The notes: a model not told the origin generated them from the letters alone. DNA of 64,000 bases from Mesorhizobium_K sp040049215 (GCF_040049215.1 NZ_JBDZDN010000001.1:1240001-1304000); one strand, 5' to 3'. Positions 8,039 through 16,781 are shown, counted from the first letter of the stretch. A program made the numbers and translations.

Positions 8039-10507
8039 TCAGCCCGCGCTGTATTCCATCGACTTGAACGAAAGGTCCGCCGCCGAGGCGGGCGCATCCG
8101 AGATCTTCCGGATGTTGGCCCAGGTGTGCTTGTAGTTAGGCAGGATCAGCTCGTTCGTGCCGGCGTTGACGATGTTGCCCTGCGCGCCATTCGGCGCGCC
8201 GAACACCATGAAGGTCTCCTTTCGCCGCGCGGTAGGCGTCGGATAGACCAGCGCCTGCGTGGCGCCGACATCGTTGAAGACCTCGACGAGATCGCCGGCC
8301 TTGACCCCGAGTTCGGCCATGTCCTCCGGGTTGATCTCGATGAACGGGATCGGGAAGCGATCGGAGACGAAGTCGTTGGCCTTGTCGAGGAACCAGTTCT
8401 GCCAGATGATGTTGGCGCGGCCGTTGTTGATGAGGAAGGCGTAGTTGTCCCTCTGGTAGGCCTTGCCCGGCGCCTGCAGCCCGCGCCATTCGCCGCCGCA
8501 GAACAGCGCCTTGCCGTCCTCGCGGCCGTGCCGCGTGAACTTGCCGTCGGTGTAGAGGCGCTTGGTGCCGACCAGCTGGCCGTTCTCGAAGCCGGCGACC
8601 GGCTCCTGCACGCCGTTGTTGCCCATGGCGCGAAGCCGATCATAGGTGACTTCCGGATTGCCGGAGTTGTAGCCGTCCATGAAGGCATCCTCCTCGGTCT
8701 TCCAGTCGTAACCCTTGAACTGGTCGGCATAGGCGTCCCGTCCCTCTTCGCGCAGGATCCGTTCCAAATTCTGGGCGATCGCGGCGGCGATCAGGCAATC
8801 CGGCTTGGCATTGCCCGGACCGTCCATATACTTCTCGACCAAACGCAACCTGCGCTCGCCGTTCATGGAGGTCAGGTTCATCTCGCCGGACTCTACCGCC
8901 GGCAGGATGACGTGCGCGGCCTGGCCGATCTGGCTGTGGATGATGTCCACGTTGACCGAGAACAAGCCGCCCGCATTCATCGCGCCGACAATGGCCTCGA
9001 CCAGCTCCTCGCGCGTCGACCCCGCATGGGCGTCCATGGCGTCCTTCACCATGTTCGTGCGGCGGTTGTACTCCCGCTTGAACTCGGTCGCGTTGAGTGT
9101 GGTCTTGTAGTGGTCGTTGGCCCAGATGTGGTGCACCTTGCCCCGGCCGCCGATGATGAGCTGGTCGATATAGGGAGCCGGACGACCGACATGTGCGTCG
9201 GATGGGCGGAAGTATCCCTCCTGATGACCGCCGAGACGGCACACGCCACCGCCTTCGCGGCCGATATTGCCGGTTGCGAGCCCGATGTTCACCAGAGCGC
9301 CGATGACGCGGTAGTTGTCGTTGCCCCAGATGATGCCCTTCTCATAACCTGTGGCGCATTTGCGGCGCGAGCCGTCGTCCTTCGGCTTGGCAATCCACTC
9401 CGCCGCCTTGACGATGTCGGCCTCGGACAAGCCGGTGATCGACGCGCCTTCGGCGAGCGACATCTTGCACTTCTCCCTTGCCATCTCGAACGAGCCGAGA
9501 GCCGCCGGGTGCGCCTCGTCCAGCGGCACCGCGACGTCGCCCTGGAGCGTCGATGCCGCGATGAAGTCCTTGTCCACCCAGCCCTGGTCGCAGATGTAGG
9601 TGAAGAGCGTATTGAACAGCGCCAGGTCGGTACCGGTCTTGATCGCCAGGTGCAGCACGTTCTCGGCGCCGGCCTCCACCTCGCAGGCATTGGCGGTGAC
9701 CGTGCGGCGCGGATCGACGATGATCACTTTTGCGCCATTCCTCATGCCCGGAACCATGTGGTTCAGGAACAAATTGGTCTGGCATTCCAGCGGATTGGTG
9801 CCGACCAGCATGATCGTGTCGGTAAGCGTGTAGTCCTCATAGGCGTAGTTCAGTTCGTCAACGCCCATGTCACGCGTCGAGTGAACCTCGGAATTGTAGG
9901 CCGGGCGGTTGTGGATGCGGCAGTTCTTGACCTTCATAGAGCCGAAATAGAGCTTGCCGGTGCCCCAGGTGTTCTCGTAGCCGCCGGCCGAGCCGCCATG
10001 ATCGAACATCGAGACGAACAAATCGTCCTCGTCGTCCTTGTCGATGACGCGGGCGGTGACGCGGGCGACGAGGTCGAGCGCGTCGGCCCAGCTCGTCGGC
10101 TGCCAGGTGCCGTAGCGCCAGACCATCGGCTCGGTCAGCCGCTGCTGCTGCGTGCCGGTCTTGTCGGAGCGGCGGTTCTCGGCCATGCGGGCGCCGCGCA
10201 CGGAACCCAGGCCCGAATTCACCACGCAGCCGTGGTCCGGCTTGATCACGAGGTGGACGTCCTTCCCGTCCTGCTTTACGATGTTGTACATCGAAGGCGC
10301 ATACCAGGCTTCTGTCTCGGCGGGCTGCTGTTCGGCGAGGTTCACGCCGAAGGCGTTGGCTGCGGCATCCGTGCCGCCCTGCTTGTTCACCGGCCATGTG
10401 TAAGCATGGTAGCCGCAGCCGACGATGCAATAGTGGCAGGTGACGTTGTGCTTCTTGGCGTCCGCCGGGATGATCGGCAGGCGGTCGATGTTTCGCTTGT
10501 AAGCCAT
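8039..10507 (-). CDS. aioA: Arsenite oxidase large (molybdopterin) subunit AioA
   Basis: Catalytic subunit that oxidises arsenite to arsenate in the periplasm. It is 822 residues, normal for the family. The [3Fe-4S] cluster site is C24-x2-C27-x3-C31 (CHYCIVGC), with no fourth Cys close by, as expected for AioA rather than nitrate reductases. Segments such as GGSAGGYENTWGTGKLYF and VGTNPLECQTNLFLNHMVPG are strongly AioA-like. I chose the ATG at 10507, preceded by GGGAGGG and giving MAYKRNIDRLPI; a longer open frame would run into aioB. There is no own signal peptide: it is presumably exported with the Tat-signal-bearing AioB, whose gene ends 11 bp upstream. Confidence 0.97.
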   Translation of the reverse strand: MAYKRNIDRLPIIPADAKKHNVTCHYCIVGCGYHAYTWPVNKQGGTDAAANAFGVNLAEQQPAETEAWYAPSMYNIVKQDGKDVHLVIKPDHGCVVNSGLGSVRGARMAENRRSDKTGTQQQRLTEPMVWRYGTWQPTSWADALDLVARVTARVIDKDDEDDLFVSMFDHGGSAGGYENTWGTGKLYFGSMKVKNCRIHNRPAYNSEVHSTRDMGVDELNYAYEDYTLTDTIMLVGTNPLECQTNLFLNHMVPGMRNGAKVIIVDPRRTVTANACEVEAGAENVLHLAIKTGTDLALFNTLFTYICDQGWVDKDFIAASTLQGDVAVPLDEAHPAALGSFEMAREKCKMSLAEGASITGLSEADIVKAAEWIAKPKDDGSRRKCATGYEKGIIWGNDNYRVIGALVNIGLATGNIGREGGGVCRLGGHQEGYFRPSDAHVGRPAPYIDQLIIGGRGKVHHIWANDHYKTTLNATEFKREYNRRTNMVKDAMDAHAGSTREELVEAIVGAMNAGGLFSVNVDIIHSQIGQAAHVILPAVESGEMNLTSMNGERRLRLVEKYMDGPGNAKPDCLIAAAIAQNLERILREEGRDAYADQFKGYDWKTEEDAFMDGYNSGNPEVTYDRLRAMGNNGVQEPVAGFENGQLVGTKRLYTDGKFTRHGREDGKALFCGGEWRGLQAPGKAYQRDNYAFLINNGRANIIWQNWFLDKANDFVSDRFPIPFIEINPEDMAELGVKAGDLVEVFNDVGATQALVYPTPTARRKETFMVFGAPNGAQGNIVNAGTNELILPNYKHTWANIRKISDAPASAADLSFKSMEYSAG

Positions 10508-10518
10508 GGTTCCCTCCC

Positions 10519-11040
10519 TCACAGTACGTTCGACAGGCGGCCGTAGAGTAGCTCGTCCACGCCTTCGGCGTAGATGTCGCCCTTCTCGTCCACCCTCAGC
10601 GCGTATTGCGGCAGGTTCTGCGTCGCCTGACCCCAGATCTGCTGTCCCCCGGCCTCGCAGTCGAAGCGGGAATAGTGGCCGGGGCAATTCAGCGTACGAT
10701 CCGCGGCGACGTAGTTCAGCGCAAAGCCCTTGTGCGGGCAGATCGTCGAGAAGCCGACGATGTCGCCGTCCGGACCCGCGCCGCCTTCGACGCGTGTGCC
10801 GAGCTTGAGCAGCACGCCAGGGGCGTTCTCGTCCGGATAGGCAACGTCCAACGGTTCGTTCGGCTTGAGGTCGGCGACATTGCCGAGGCGGTTCGACGGA
10901 TAGTCGACCCGTGCAAGCGCTGCGGCCTTGGCAGGCGCGGCGGGAAGCACGACGGCGGTGGCGGTAGCGGCGGCGGCAATTGCTCCTCCCCGCAGAAACT
11001 GACGGCGGCCGACATCGACCAGCTTATCGCAACGATCCAT
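10519..11040 (-). CDS. aioB: Arsenite oxidase small (Rieske) subunit AioB
   Basis: Rieske [2Fe-2S] subunit that takes electrons from AioA. The 173-residue precursor starts with a Tat signal (RRQFLRGG at residues 12-19, then an Ala-rich hydrophobic stretch ending PAKAAA). Cluster ligands are C101-P-H103 and C119-PG-H122. The two Cys that form a disulfide in many Rieske proteins are replaced by Phe106 and Gly121. The start at 11040 has GGGAGGAAAAACA in front. It is the first gene of the aioBA-moeA operon, with a sigma-54 promoter about 45 bp upstream. Confidence 0.96.
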   Translation of the reverse strand: MDRCDKLVDVGRRQFLRGGAIAAAATATAVVLPAAPAKAAALARVDYPSNRLGNVADLKPNEPLDVAYPDENAPGVLLKLGTRVEGGAGPDGDIVGFSTICPHKGFALNYVAADRTLNCPGHYSRFDCEAGGQQIWGQATQNLPQYALRVDEKGDIYAEGVDELLYGRLSNVL

Positions 11041-11083
11041 TGTTTTTCCTCCCTGGTTCGCGACTGGGTACGCAAAGAGTATT

Positions 11084-11098
11084 GCAAGGAGGATGCCA
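11084..11098 (-). promoter_or_regulatory. Sigma-54 promoter of aioBA
   Basis: On the minus strand TGGCATCCTCCTTGC fits the -24/-12 consensus TGGCAC-N5-TTGC with a single change. It is about 45 bp upstream of the aioB start, and the divergent locus encodes AioR, a sigma-54 activator. Confidence 0.8.
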
Positions 11099-11160
11099 GA
11101 GGCCGCTCGCCGTCCCGGCGCCGCAGTTGCGGGGACTTTGAGATCGCCGTCGATCGCCAT

Positions 11161-11213
11161 GTCCGGAATTCCGGACATGCTGCACCGCCGTTGGTCCGAG
11201 AACCCGGACATGC
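11161..11213. promoter_or_regulatory. Tandem palindromes, candidate AioR enhancer sites
   Basis: GTCCGGAATTCCGGACATGC (11161-11180) and GTCCGAGAACCCGGACATGC (11194-11213) share 16 of 20 positions and start exactly 33 bp apart, about three helical turns. They lie 60-130 bp upstream of the aioB sigma-54 promoter, the usual place for activator binding. The assignment to AioR is inference. Confidence 0.65.
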
Positions 11214-11285
11214 CGGGCGGCGGACGATTCCGGTCGATTTTCGGTGACCCCGGCGCTAGTCTTGCTACCAGGGAGGACAGCGAAG

Positions 11286-12179
11286 TTGTCTGCACGGTAC
11301 CCAGCCGCGGGCAAAGTACTCACGCGCCGTTCGGCCATGGCGCTCTGCGCCGGGGCGGCAGCATCGGTCGCGTTTGCCCCGGGCCACCCCCACGCCGAGG
11401 GCAACGGCTTCAAGTTCGGCCTGACACCCGTCTTCCTGTCAAACGACCTTGAACTGCTCGCGGCCCTTCGCGCCTACCTGACCGAAGCGATCGGCGAGCC
11501 GGTCGAACTGGTCAGCCGGCGGACCTACCAGGAGATCACGGCGCTGCTGGTCTCGGGCCAGCTCCACGCCGCGTGGATCTGCGGCTACCCCTACGTCCAG
11601 TTCAAGGCCGACCTCGACCTCGTCGCAACACCGTCCTGGCACGGCCAGCCGCGCTACCAGTCCTACCTGATCGTCGCGGCAGACAGGCATGCGGATACAT
11701 GGGAAGACCTCAAAGGCGACATGCATGCCTTCTCCGACCCCGACTCGAATTCAGGCTTCCTCGTCACCCGCGCCCTGCTCGCGGAGAACGGGCTTAGGCC
11801 CGAAGGCTTCTTCTCCCGTCATTTCTACACCTACGGCCACCGCAACGTGATCCGGGCGGTGGCATCGGGCCTCGCCCAATCCGGGAGCGTCGACGGCTAT
11901 GTCTGGGATGTAATGAGCGAACTGGAGCCGGACCTCGTCGGCCAGACGCGCATCCTGCGACGCTCCGAATGGCTCGGCTTCCCTCCGGTGGCATCGCCGA
12001 AGGGACTGGCAAGCGATCCCCGCGTCGCACGGCTGAAGGAAGCGCTGACGACGATGGATCGTGACGCGAACGGACGAAAGGTTCTCGCCCTGCTGCGTCT
12101 CGACGGCTTCGTTGCCACGGAGCCCGAATTGTTCGACACGATCGCGGCCAAAGTCGATACGGTGAGGCGGTTTGGATGA
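11286..12179 (+). CDS. aioX: Arsenite-binding periplasmic protein AioX
   Basis: PhnD/SBP-like periplasmic protein that binds arsenite and signals to AioS. The 297 residues carry an RR-containing export signal (TRRSAMALCAG) followed by FKFGLTPVFLSNDLELLAAL. A single mature-domain Cys lies in AAWICGYPYV; the equivalent Cys is reported to be essential for arsenite sensing in Agrobacterium AioX. I chose the TTG at 11286 because GGGAGGAC ends 7 bp before it; an upstream ATG at 11244 lacks a good site. Its stop overlaps the aioS start (ATGA), so aioXSR is one operon. Confidence 0.92.
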   Translation: MSARYPAAGKVLTRRSAMALCAGAAASVAFAPGHPHAEGNGFKFGLTPVFLSNDLELLAALRAYLTEAIGEPVELVSRRTYQEITALLVSGQLHAAWICGYPYVQFKADLDLVATPSWHGQPRYQSYLIVAADRHADTWEDLKGDMHAFSDPDSNSGFLVTRALLAENGLRPEGFFSRHFYTYGHRNVIRAVASGLAQSGSVDGYVWDVMSELEPDLVGQTRILRRSEWLGFPPVASPKGLASDPRVARLKEALTTMDRDANGRKVLALLRLDGFVATEPELFDTIAAKVDTVRRFG

Positions 12180-13639
12180 GGCTCATCGGCCGCCTGCGCG
12201 CCATTCCCGTCTCCTACCGGGTGCCCGTCCTGGTGGCGCTCCTGATGGTGGCGATCAGCGCAGTCCTCTCGGAGCGCGTGCTCGACCGCCTGTCTCGGAC
12301 GCAGGAATCCTTCCTCGACGGGCTTGCCGGCAGCTATCTCGACGGGCTGTCGGCCTCGGTGCTGCCGGCAGTGCTGCGCGGCGACGTGTGGGAAGTCTTC
12401 GACGCGCTCGACCGATCGCAGACCTCCTACGAGGCGCTTTCGCCGGTCGAGGCTGTCGTCACCGGCGCCGATCTCAGGGTTCTGGCGGCCACGGACCCGA
12501 CCCGCATTCCCTCCTTCTCGGACCTCCCGGAAGCCTATGCCGCGCGCTACGGCGCGAGGACCGTCACACTCGATGCGAAGGCGGCCACCGGCTTCGCCCG
12601 CCGTGACCTGATGCACCAGGGACAGGTTGTCGGGGCGATCCATGCAACCTTCGACGTCTCGCACCTCTTTGCCGAGCGCCGCGAGATCCTCGTGACCCTG
12701 CTCGTTACCAACGCCATCCTCGCCGCCGTCTTCGCGCTCGGCGGCTTCCTGCTGGTGCGCCGGATGATCGAGCCGATGCGCGTGCTCGAGGACCACATGC
12801 GCGCCGCGGCAAACGGGGTGGCCGAGCCAATCCCGTCAGCGGACTTCCCGGCCCGCGGTGGCGAGGTGGCGAGCCTTTTCAGCGGCTACAACGCGCTCGT
12901 CCACGCCGAGCGCGAACGCTCGAACTTCGCCATGCAGCTTGCCGAGGAGGAAAAGCTGGCGAGCCTCGGACGCCTCGCCTCCGGCATGGCGCACGAGATC
13001 AACAATCCGCTGGGCGGCCTGTTCAACGCCATCGACACTCTGAAGACGCATGGCGCAACGCCCGGGGTCCGCGACACCTCGATCGACCTGATCGAGCGCG
13101 GGCTGCACGGCATCCGCGAGGTGGTCGAGGCAGCGCTTGCCACCTATCGCCCGGAGCGATCGGCGCGACCCTTGAGCGCCCAGGACCTCGAGGACGCCCG
13201 CGTCCTCATGAAGCCGGAACTGCGCAGGCGCAGGCAGCGGCTGGACTGGCAAGTCGACTGGCCCGCCGACACCGCGGCAACGATCCCCGGCGGGCCGGTA
13301 CGGCAAGCCGTGCTCAACCTTCTGCTCAATGCCAGCGCGGCGACCCCCGAAGGCGGCGAGATCGGCCTCAAGGTCGAGCGGACAGCGGATCGGTTGAAGC
13401 TCACCGTCTCCGACCAGGGGCCGGGCATGCCCAACGATTCAATTTGCATGCTGACGGAGGCGGACCCTGGTCCCGCCGTGAGCGCCGGCAGGGGGCTCGG
13501 CCTGTGGATGGTGCGTCGCATGGTCGACGCATGTGGAGGCAAAACCACCGTCGATACCGACCGGGCGACGGGTTCGGTCGTCACCCTAATCCTGCCGATC
13601 CGGGAGGAGGCGCAACATGAACGCAGCCATGCCGCCTGA
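12176..13639 (+). CDS. aioS: Arsenite-responsive sensor histidine kinase AioS
   Basis: Inner-membrane kinase of the arsenite two-component system. Membrane helices at about 15-32 and 172-195 flank a periplasmic sensor domain of roughly 140 residues that presumably contacts AioX. A HAMP-like linker follows, then the H-box with His273 (SGMAHEINNPLGG) and a HATPase domain (NLLLNASAATPEGGEI; SDQGPGMPN; GLGLWMV). It is 487 residues. The start overlaps the aioX stop by 4 bp, and its 3' end overlaps aioR by 23 bp, indicating translational coupling. Confidence 0.94.
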   Translation: MRLIGRLRAIPVSYRVPVLVALLMVAISAVLSERVLDRLSRTQESFLDGLAGSYLDGLSASVLPAVLRGDVWEVFDALDRSQTSYEALSPVEAVVTGADLRVLAATDPTRIPSFSDLPEAYAARYGARTVTLDAKAATGFARRDLMHQGQVVGAIHATFDVSHLFAERREILVTLLVTNAILAAVFALGGFLLVRRMIEPMRVLEDHMRAAANGVAEPIPSADFPARGGEVASLFSGYNALVHAERERSNFAMQLAEEEKLASLGRLASGMAHEINNPLGGLFNAIDTLKTHGATPGVRDTSIDLIERGLHGIREVVEAALATYRPERSARPLSAQDLEDARVLMKPELRRRRQRLDWQVDWPADTAATIPGGPVRQAVLNLLLNASAATPEGGEIGLKVERTADRLKLTVSDQGPGMPNDSICMLTEADPGPAVSAGRGLGLWMVRRMVDACGGKTTVDTDRATGSVVTLILPIREEAQHERSHAA

Positions 13640-14951
13640 TCGCGCGCGCGTCGGGCTGGTCGAGGACGATCCCGTCATGGGCGGCTCCATCGTCCAGCGG
13701 CTGGAACTCGAAGGCTGGGACGTTACCTGGTGGCAAACTGGCGGGGAAGCAGTCGCCGAGCTTGGCCGCGTCGCCTCGGAGTTCGACCTCGTCGTCTGCG
13801 ACATCAGGCTTCCGGACATGTCCGGCGAGGCGGTGTTCGAGCAACTCGCACGGCAGCCGAACCGCCCGCCCGTCCTGTTTGTCACGGGGTTCGCCGAGAT
13901 CGACCAGGCGATCCGCCTCATGCGCTCGGGCGCCGTCGACTTCATGACCAAGCCCTTCGCGATGGACGACTTCCTGAAGCGGATTGCCGCCGGCCGGCGC
14001 ACGGCGCGCTCCGGCGTTCGGCTGAGAGATTATGTGCTTGGCCAGTCGCCGGCGATCCAGCATGCAGAGGACCTCGTCCACCGCTATGCCGCCCATGATT
14101 TGCCCGTTCTCATCACCGGCGAGACGGGATCTGGCAAGGAAGTCGCCGCCCGCCTGCTGCATCAGGTCTCGGCGCGGGCCGAACAGCCCTTCGTCGCCGT
14201 AAACTGCGCCGCGATCCCGGCCGAACTCCTCGAAAGCGAGATCTTCGGCCACGAGAAGGGCGCCTTTACGGGCGCCCACCAGCGCCATCTCGGCTATGCC
14301 GAGCGGGCAAAAGGCGGCACGCTGTTTCTCGACGAGATCGGCGACATGCCGGCGGCGCTGCAGGCCAAGCTGCTCCGTCTGATCGAGAACGAAGCCTTCA
14401 CGCGGCTTGGTGGCGAGACACCCGTAGCCTTCCGCGCCCGCATCGTGGCGGCAACGCACCGTGACCTCGCGGCCGGGCAGGCCTTGGGCTTTCGCGAGGA
14501 CCTCTATTTCCGGCTCGCCGTGCTGCCCGTCGAGATCCCGCCGCTGAGACAGCGGCCCGAGGACATCGTATGGCTGCTCGACCGCTTCCTCGAAAACGCC
14601 ATCGCGCGCTCCGACGCCCGCATCCGCGGCTTCAGCGCGCTGACGGAGGAAGCGGCGCTCGCTCATCCGTGGCCCGGCAATGTGCGCGAACTGCGCAACC
14701 GCGTCGATCGCGCCGTGGCGCTCACGGCTTCGGAATGGATCATGCCGGGCGACCTCTTTCCCGACCGCCCGGGAACGCAGTCTCAGCCCGGCTTCCTGCC
14801 GCTGGCCGATGTGCGCGACGCGGCCGAACGCCGGCAAATCGAACGTGCGCTGGAACAGACCGGCGGTCAGGTCATCAAGGCGGCGGAACTGCTGGGCATC
14901 GGCCGCTCGACGCTCTGGGAAAAGATGACCAGGCTTGGAATTCGCGACTGA
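13617..14951 (+). CDS. aioR: Sigma-54-dependent response regulator AioR
   Basis: NtrC-type activator of the aioBA promoter. The receiver domain has acidic residues E16-D17-D18 and phospho-acceptor Asp62 (VVCDIRLPD). A central AAA+ domain carries GETGSGKE and GAFTGA, the sigma-54 contact loop. A Fis-type helix-turn-helix ends the 444-residue protein. The start at 13617 follows GGGAGGAGGCGCAAC inside aioS. The matching sigma-54 promoter and paired palindromes lie in the aioX-aioB gap. Confidence 0.95.
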   Translation: MNAAMPPDRARVGLVEDDPVMGGSIVQRLELEGWDVTWWQTGGEAVAELGRVASEFDLVVCDIRLPDMSGEAVFEQLARQPNRPPVLFVTGFAEIDQAIRLMRSGAVDFMTKPFAMDDFLKRIAAGRRTARSGVRLRDYVLGQSPAIQHAEDLVHRYAAHDLPVLITGETGSGKEVAARLLHQVSARAEQPFVAVNCAAIPAELLESEIFGHEKGAFTGAHQRHLGYAERAKGGTLFLDEIGDMPAALQAKLLRLIENEAFTRLGGETPVAFRARIVAATHRDLAAGQALGFREDLYFRLAVLPVEIPPLRQRPEDIVWLLDRFLENAIARSDARIRGFSALTEEAALAHPWPGNVRELRNRVDRAVALTASEWIMPGDLFPDRPGTQSQPGFLPLADVRDAAERRQIERALEQTGGQVIKAAELLGIGRSTLWEKMTRLGIRD

Positions 14952-15424
14952 CGTTCCGCGTAGACCTGCCTGACGCCTCGTGCTGCTTGCCGTAGCCTTA
15001 GATCAATGTAGTGCTTCCCTCCGTTGTCAGATATGCCTCGCTAGCGGCTGCTGGCGGCGACCCAGGCTTCGCGCTTCCCTCGCAACGATGTCCGCTCTCA
15101 GCGTAGGGAAATGCCGGGCGCGATGACCGAAATGAGGCGCGAAGCGGTTCGACAGCTTTGGGGCCGTCAACGGACGGTCCGCTTTTGGACTTGAAGGATG
15201 AAAAGCGGCCGTTAGCTATCGACCGCAATTGGCTCGTAGAGGCCAGCTCCAAATTCCTCTAACGGCCGGCGGCACTCGCGTCTGTCCATATCCTAGTGGA
15301 CCAGATCACTCGAGAGGATGTGGCTGACTTGGTGCGGCTCTGCGGTCGCGATCAACGATGCAGCCCCCTAACGCGCGGCAAACTGGCAGCGATCTGCCTA
15401 AAAGTCGAAATTGCTAACTGGAGT
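14952..15424. other. Intergenic region, no gene recognised
   Basis: About 470 bp separating the convergent aioR and hsp20 genes. A short open frame on the minus strand (14998-15252) has biased, low-complexity composition and no family. No tRNA, mobile element or clear regulatory site is visible. Confidence 0.5.
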
Positions 15425-15452
15425 GTATGAGGCGGCTGGAGCCGCCTCATAC
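15425..15452 (-). terminator. Hairpin downstream of hsp20 pair
   Basis: GTATGAGGCGGCT pairs perfectly with AGCCGCCTCATAC (13-bp stem, 2-nt loop) 4 bp after the hsp20 stop. There is no strong T-run, so it may act as a 3' stabiliser as much as a terminator. Confidence 0.55.
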
Positions 15453-15455
15453 CGA

Positions 15456-15968
15456 TCAGCTCTTGATCTCGATGCGCTTGACGTGTGACTGGGCCTTCGC
15501 CGTTTTAGGCAAAGTGACGGTCAGCACGCCGTTCTTGAAGGCGGCCGAAACCTTGTCCTCCTCGACATCGTAGCCGAGCGGAACGCGGCGCTCGAAGCGG
15601 CCGTAGAAGCGTTCAGAGAACTGGCGATTGTTGTCCTCCGTCTCGGAGCGCTTCTCGCCCTTGAGCGTCAGCACGCCGTCATCGAGTAGGACCTCGATGT
15701 CCTTCTCCTCCAGTCCAGGCACCTCTGCCGTGACGCGGATCTCCTTCTCTTCGTCGGAAATTTCCACGCTCGGCCAGTTCCCGCCGAAAGGGGAGAACCT
15801 GCCAAGCGACGGCAGTCGGCTGTCGAAGCCGCGAAAAACGTCGTCGAACAGCCGGTTCACCTCACGGTGCAGCGACAGGAATGGATCGCGATCGCCGTCG
15901 CGAAAAACGGTTGGAGTCCTGTTGCCTTCTTCTCGGCCCCAGGGGATCAAATCACGTACGCCCATCAT
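15456..15968 (-). CDS. Small heat shock protein Hsp20 (second of pair)
   Basis: ATP-independent holdase chaperone, 170 residues. The alpha-crystallin domain runs from about residue 55 (WPSVEISDEEKEIRVTAEVPG) to LGYDVEEDKVSAAFKNGVLTV, with the C-terminal VKRIEIKS tail. The start has GGAAGGAG in front. It lies 86 bp downstream of the other hsp20 on the same strand. The gap holds a GC-rich inverted repeat (GCCGGGC, GCCCGGC) that could separate expression of the two chaperones. Class A/B pairs like this are common in rhizobia. Confidence 0.92.
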   Translation of the reverse strand: MMGVRDLIPWGREEGNRTPTVFRDGDRDPFLSLHREVNRLFDDVFRGFDSRLPSLGRFSPFGGNWPSVEISDEEKEIRVTAEVPGLEEKDIEVLLDDGVLTLKGEKRSETEDNNRQFSERFYGRFERRVPLGYDVEEDKVSAAFKNGVLTVTLPKTAKAQSHVKRIEIKS

Positions 15969-16054
15969 CTTTCTCCTTCCGTGTCTTGGGCAAAGCTCCG
16001 CTGGCGAGCCGGGCTTGAAGCCCGGCCACCAGTCGAGTTGCTGTCATCGATTGA

Positions 16055-16537
16055 TCAGGCAGCCTGCTTTTCGGCCTCTGCCTTGGTCTTCGTGCTCTCG
16101 ATCTTCGGCGCGACCTTGCCACCGGCGATCTCGATCCGGCGCGGCTTCATCTCTTCAGGAATCTCGCGCTTGAGATCGATCGTCAGCAGGCCGTTCTTCA
16201 GCCCGGCGCCGGTGACCTTCACATGGTCGGCCAACTGGAAGCGGCGCTCGAAGGCGCGCCCGGCGATGCCGCGATGAAGATACTCGCCGGTCTCCTCGCC
16301 GGACTTCTGACCCGCCACCATGAGCATGTTCTGCTCCTGGGTCATCGACAGCTCGTTCTCCGCGAAGCCGGCCACCGCCATCGTGATGCGGTAGTCGTCG
16401 TCGCCGATCTTCGCGATGTCGTAGGGAGGCCAGTTGTCGACGGTCGTCACCCTGCTCGCATTCTCGAGCAGATCGAAGACGCGGTCGAAGCCAATGCTCG
16501 ACCGATAGAGCGGTGAAAAGTCGAAAGCGGTTCTCAT
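16055..16537 (-). CDS. Small heat shock protein Hsp20 (first of pair)
   Basis: Holdase chaperone of 160 residues in the IbpA-like class: MRTAFDFSPLYRSSIGFDRVF, then NWPPYDIAKIGDDDYRITMAVAGF, and ENGLLTIDLKREIPEE-type signature near the end. AAGGAGG lies 8 nt before the chosen ATG at 16537; another ATG two codons upstream is too close to it. The 5' UTR looks like a ROSE RNA thermometer, so translation is probably heat-activated. The tail is Lys/Ala/Glu-rich and ends EKQAA. Confidence 0.92.
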   Translation of the reverse strand: MRTAFDFSPLYRSSIGFDRVFDLLENASRVTTVDNWPPYDIAKIGDDDYRITMAVAGFAENELSMTQEQNMLMVAGQKSGEETGEYLHRGIAGRAFERRFQLADHVKVTGAGLKNGLLTIDLKREIPEEMKPRRIEIAGGKVAPKIESTKTKAEAEKQAA

Positions 16538-16543
16538 AGCCAT

Positions 16544-16599
16544 ATCCTCCTTGCGTTGAGCAACATGGGTACGAGGAGCGCCAAGAAGGCGGCGCTCCT
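16544..16599 (-). promoter_or_regulatory. ROSE-like RNA thermometer in hsp20 leader
   Basis: On the minus strand a hairpin AGGAGCGCC / GGCGCTCCT (16591-16599 with 16574-16582) is followed by TTGCTCAACGCAAGGAGG. The TTGCT just upstream of AAGGAGG is the ROSE hallmark that masks the ribosome-binding site at low temperature. Placement before an hsp20 gene fits the known rhizobial ROSE elements. Confidence 0.6.
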
Positions 16600-16781
16600 T
16601 GACCATGCCGGCCCACTTTGGCAGCCGGCGCTATCGATCTGGGAATTTGCTCCCACGACGTCAAGAGTAGCAACAAACAAAGTGATAGAGCAGCTTGGAA
16701 CACACCGTTCTGACCCAGCATTCTCCCGCTGATCGTTCTTCTAGGAAGGAAGCACACAGCTTGAGGTATCGAACCATCACT

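Noticed and set aside
8126..10546. 806-codon open frame on the plus strand opposite aioA
   Set aside because: It mirrors aioA exactly in a GC-rich sequence, has no family resemblance and a biased composition; aioA is unambiguous.
13581..14837. 418-codon open frame opposite aioR
   Set aside because: Shadow of a complete NtrC-type regulator.
14998..15252. 84-codon open frame between aioR and hsp20
   Set aside because: Ser/Pro/Ala-rich, no family, no convincing start.
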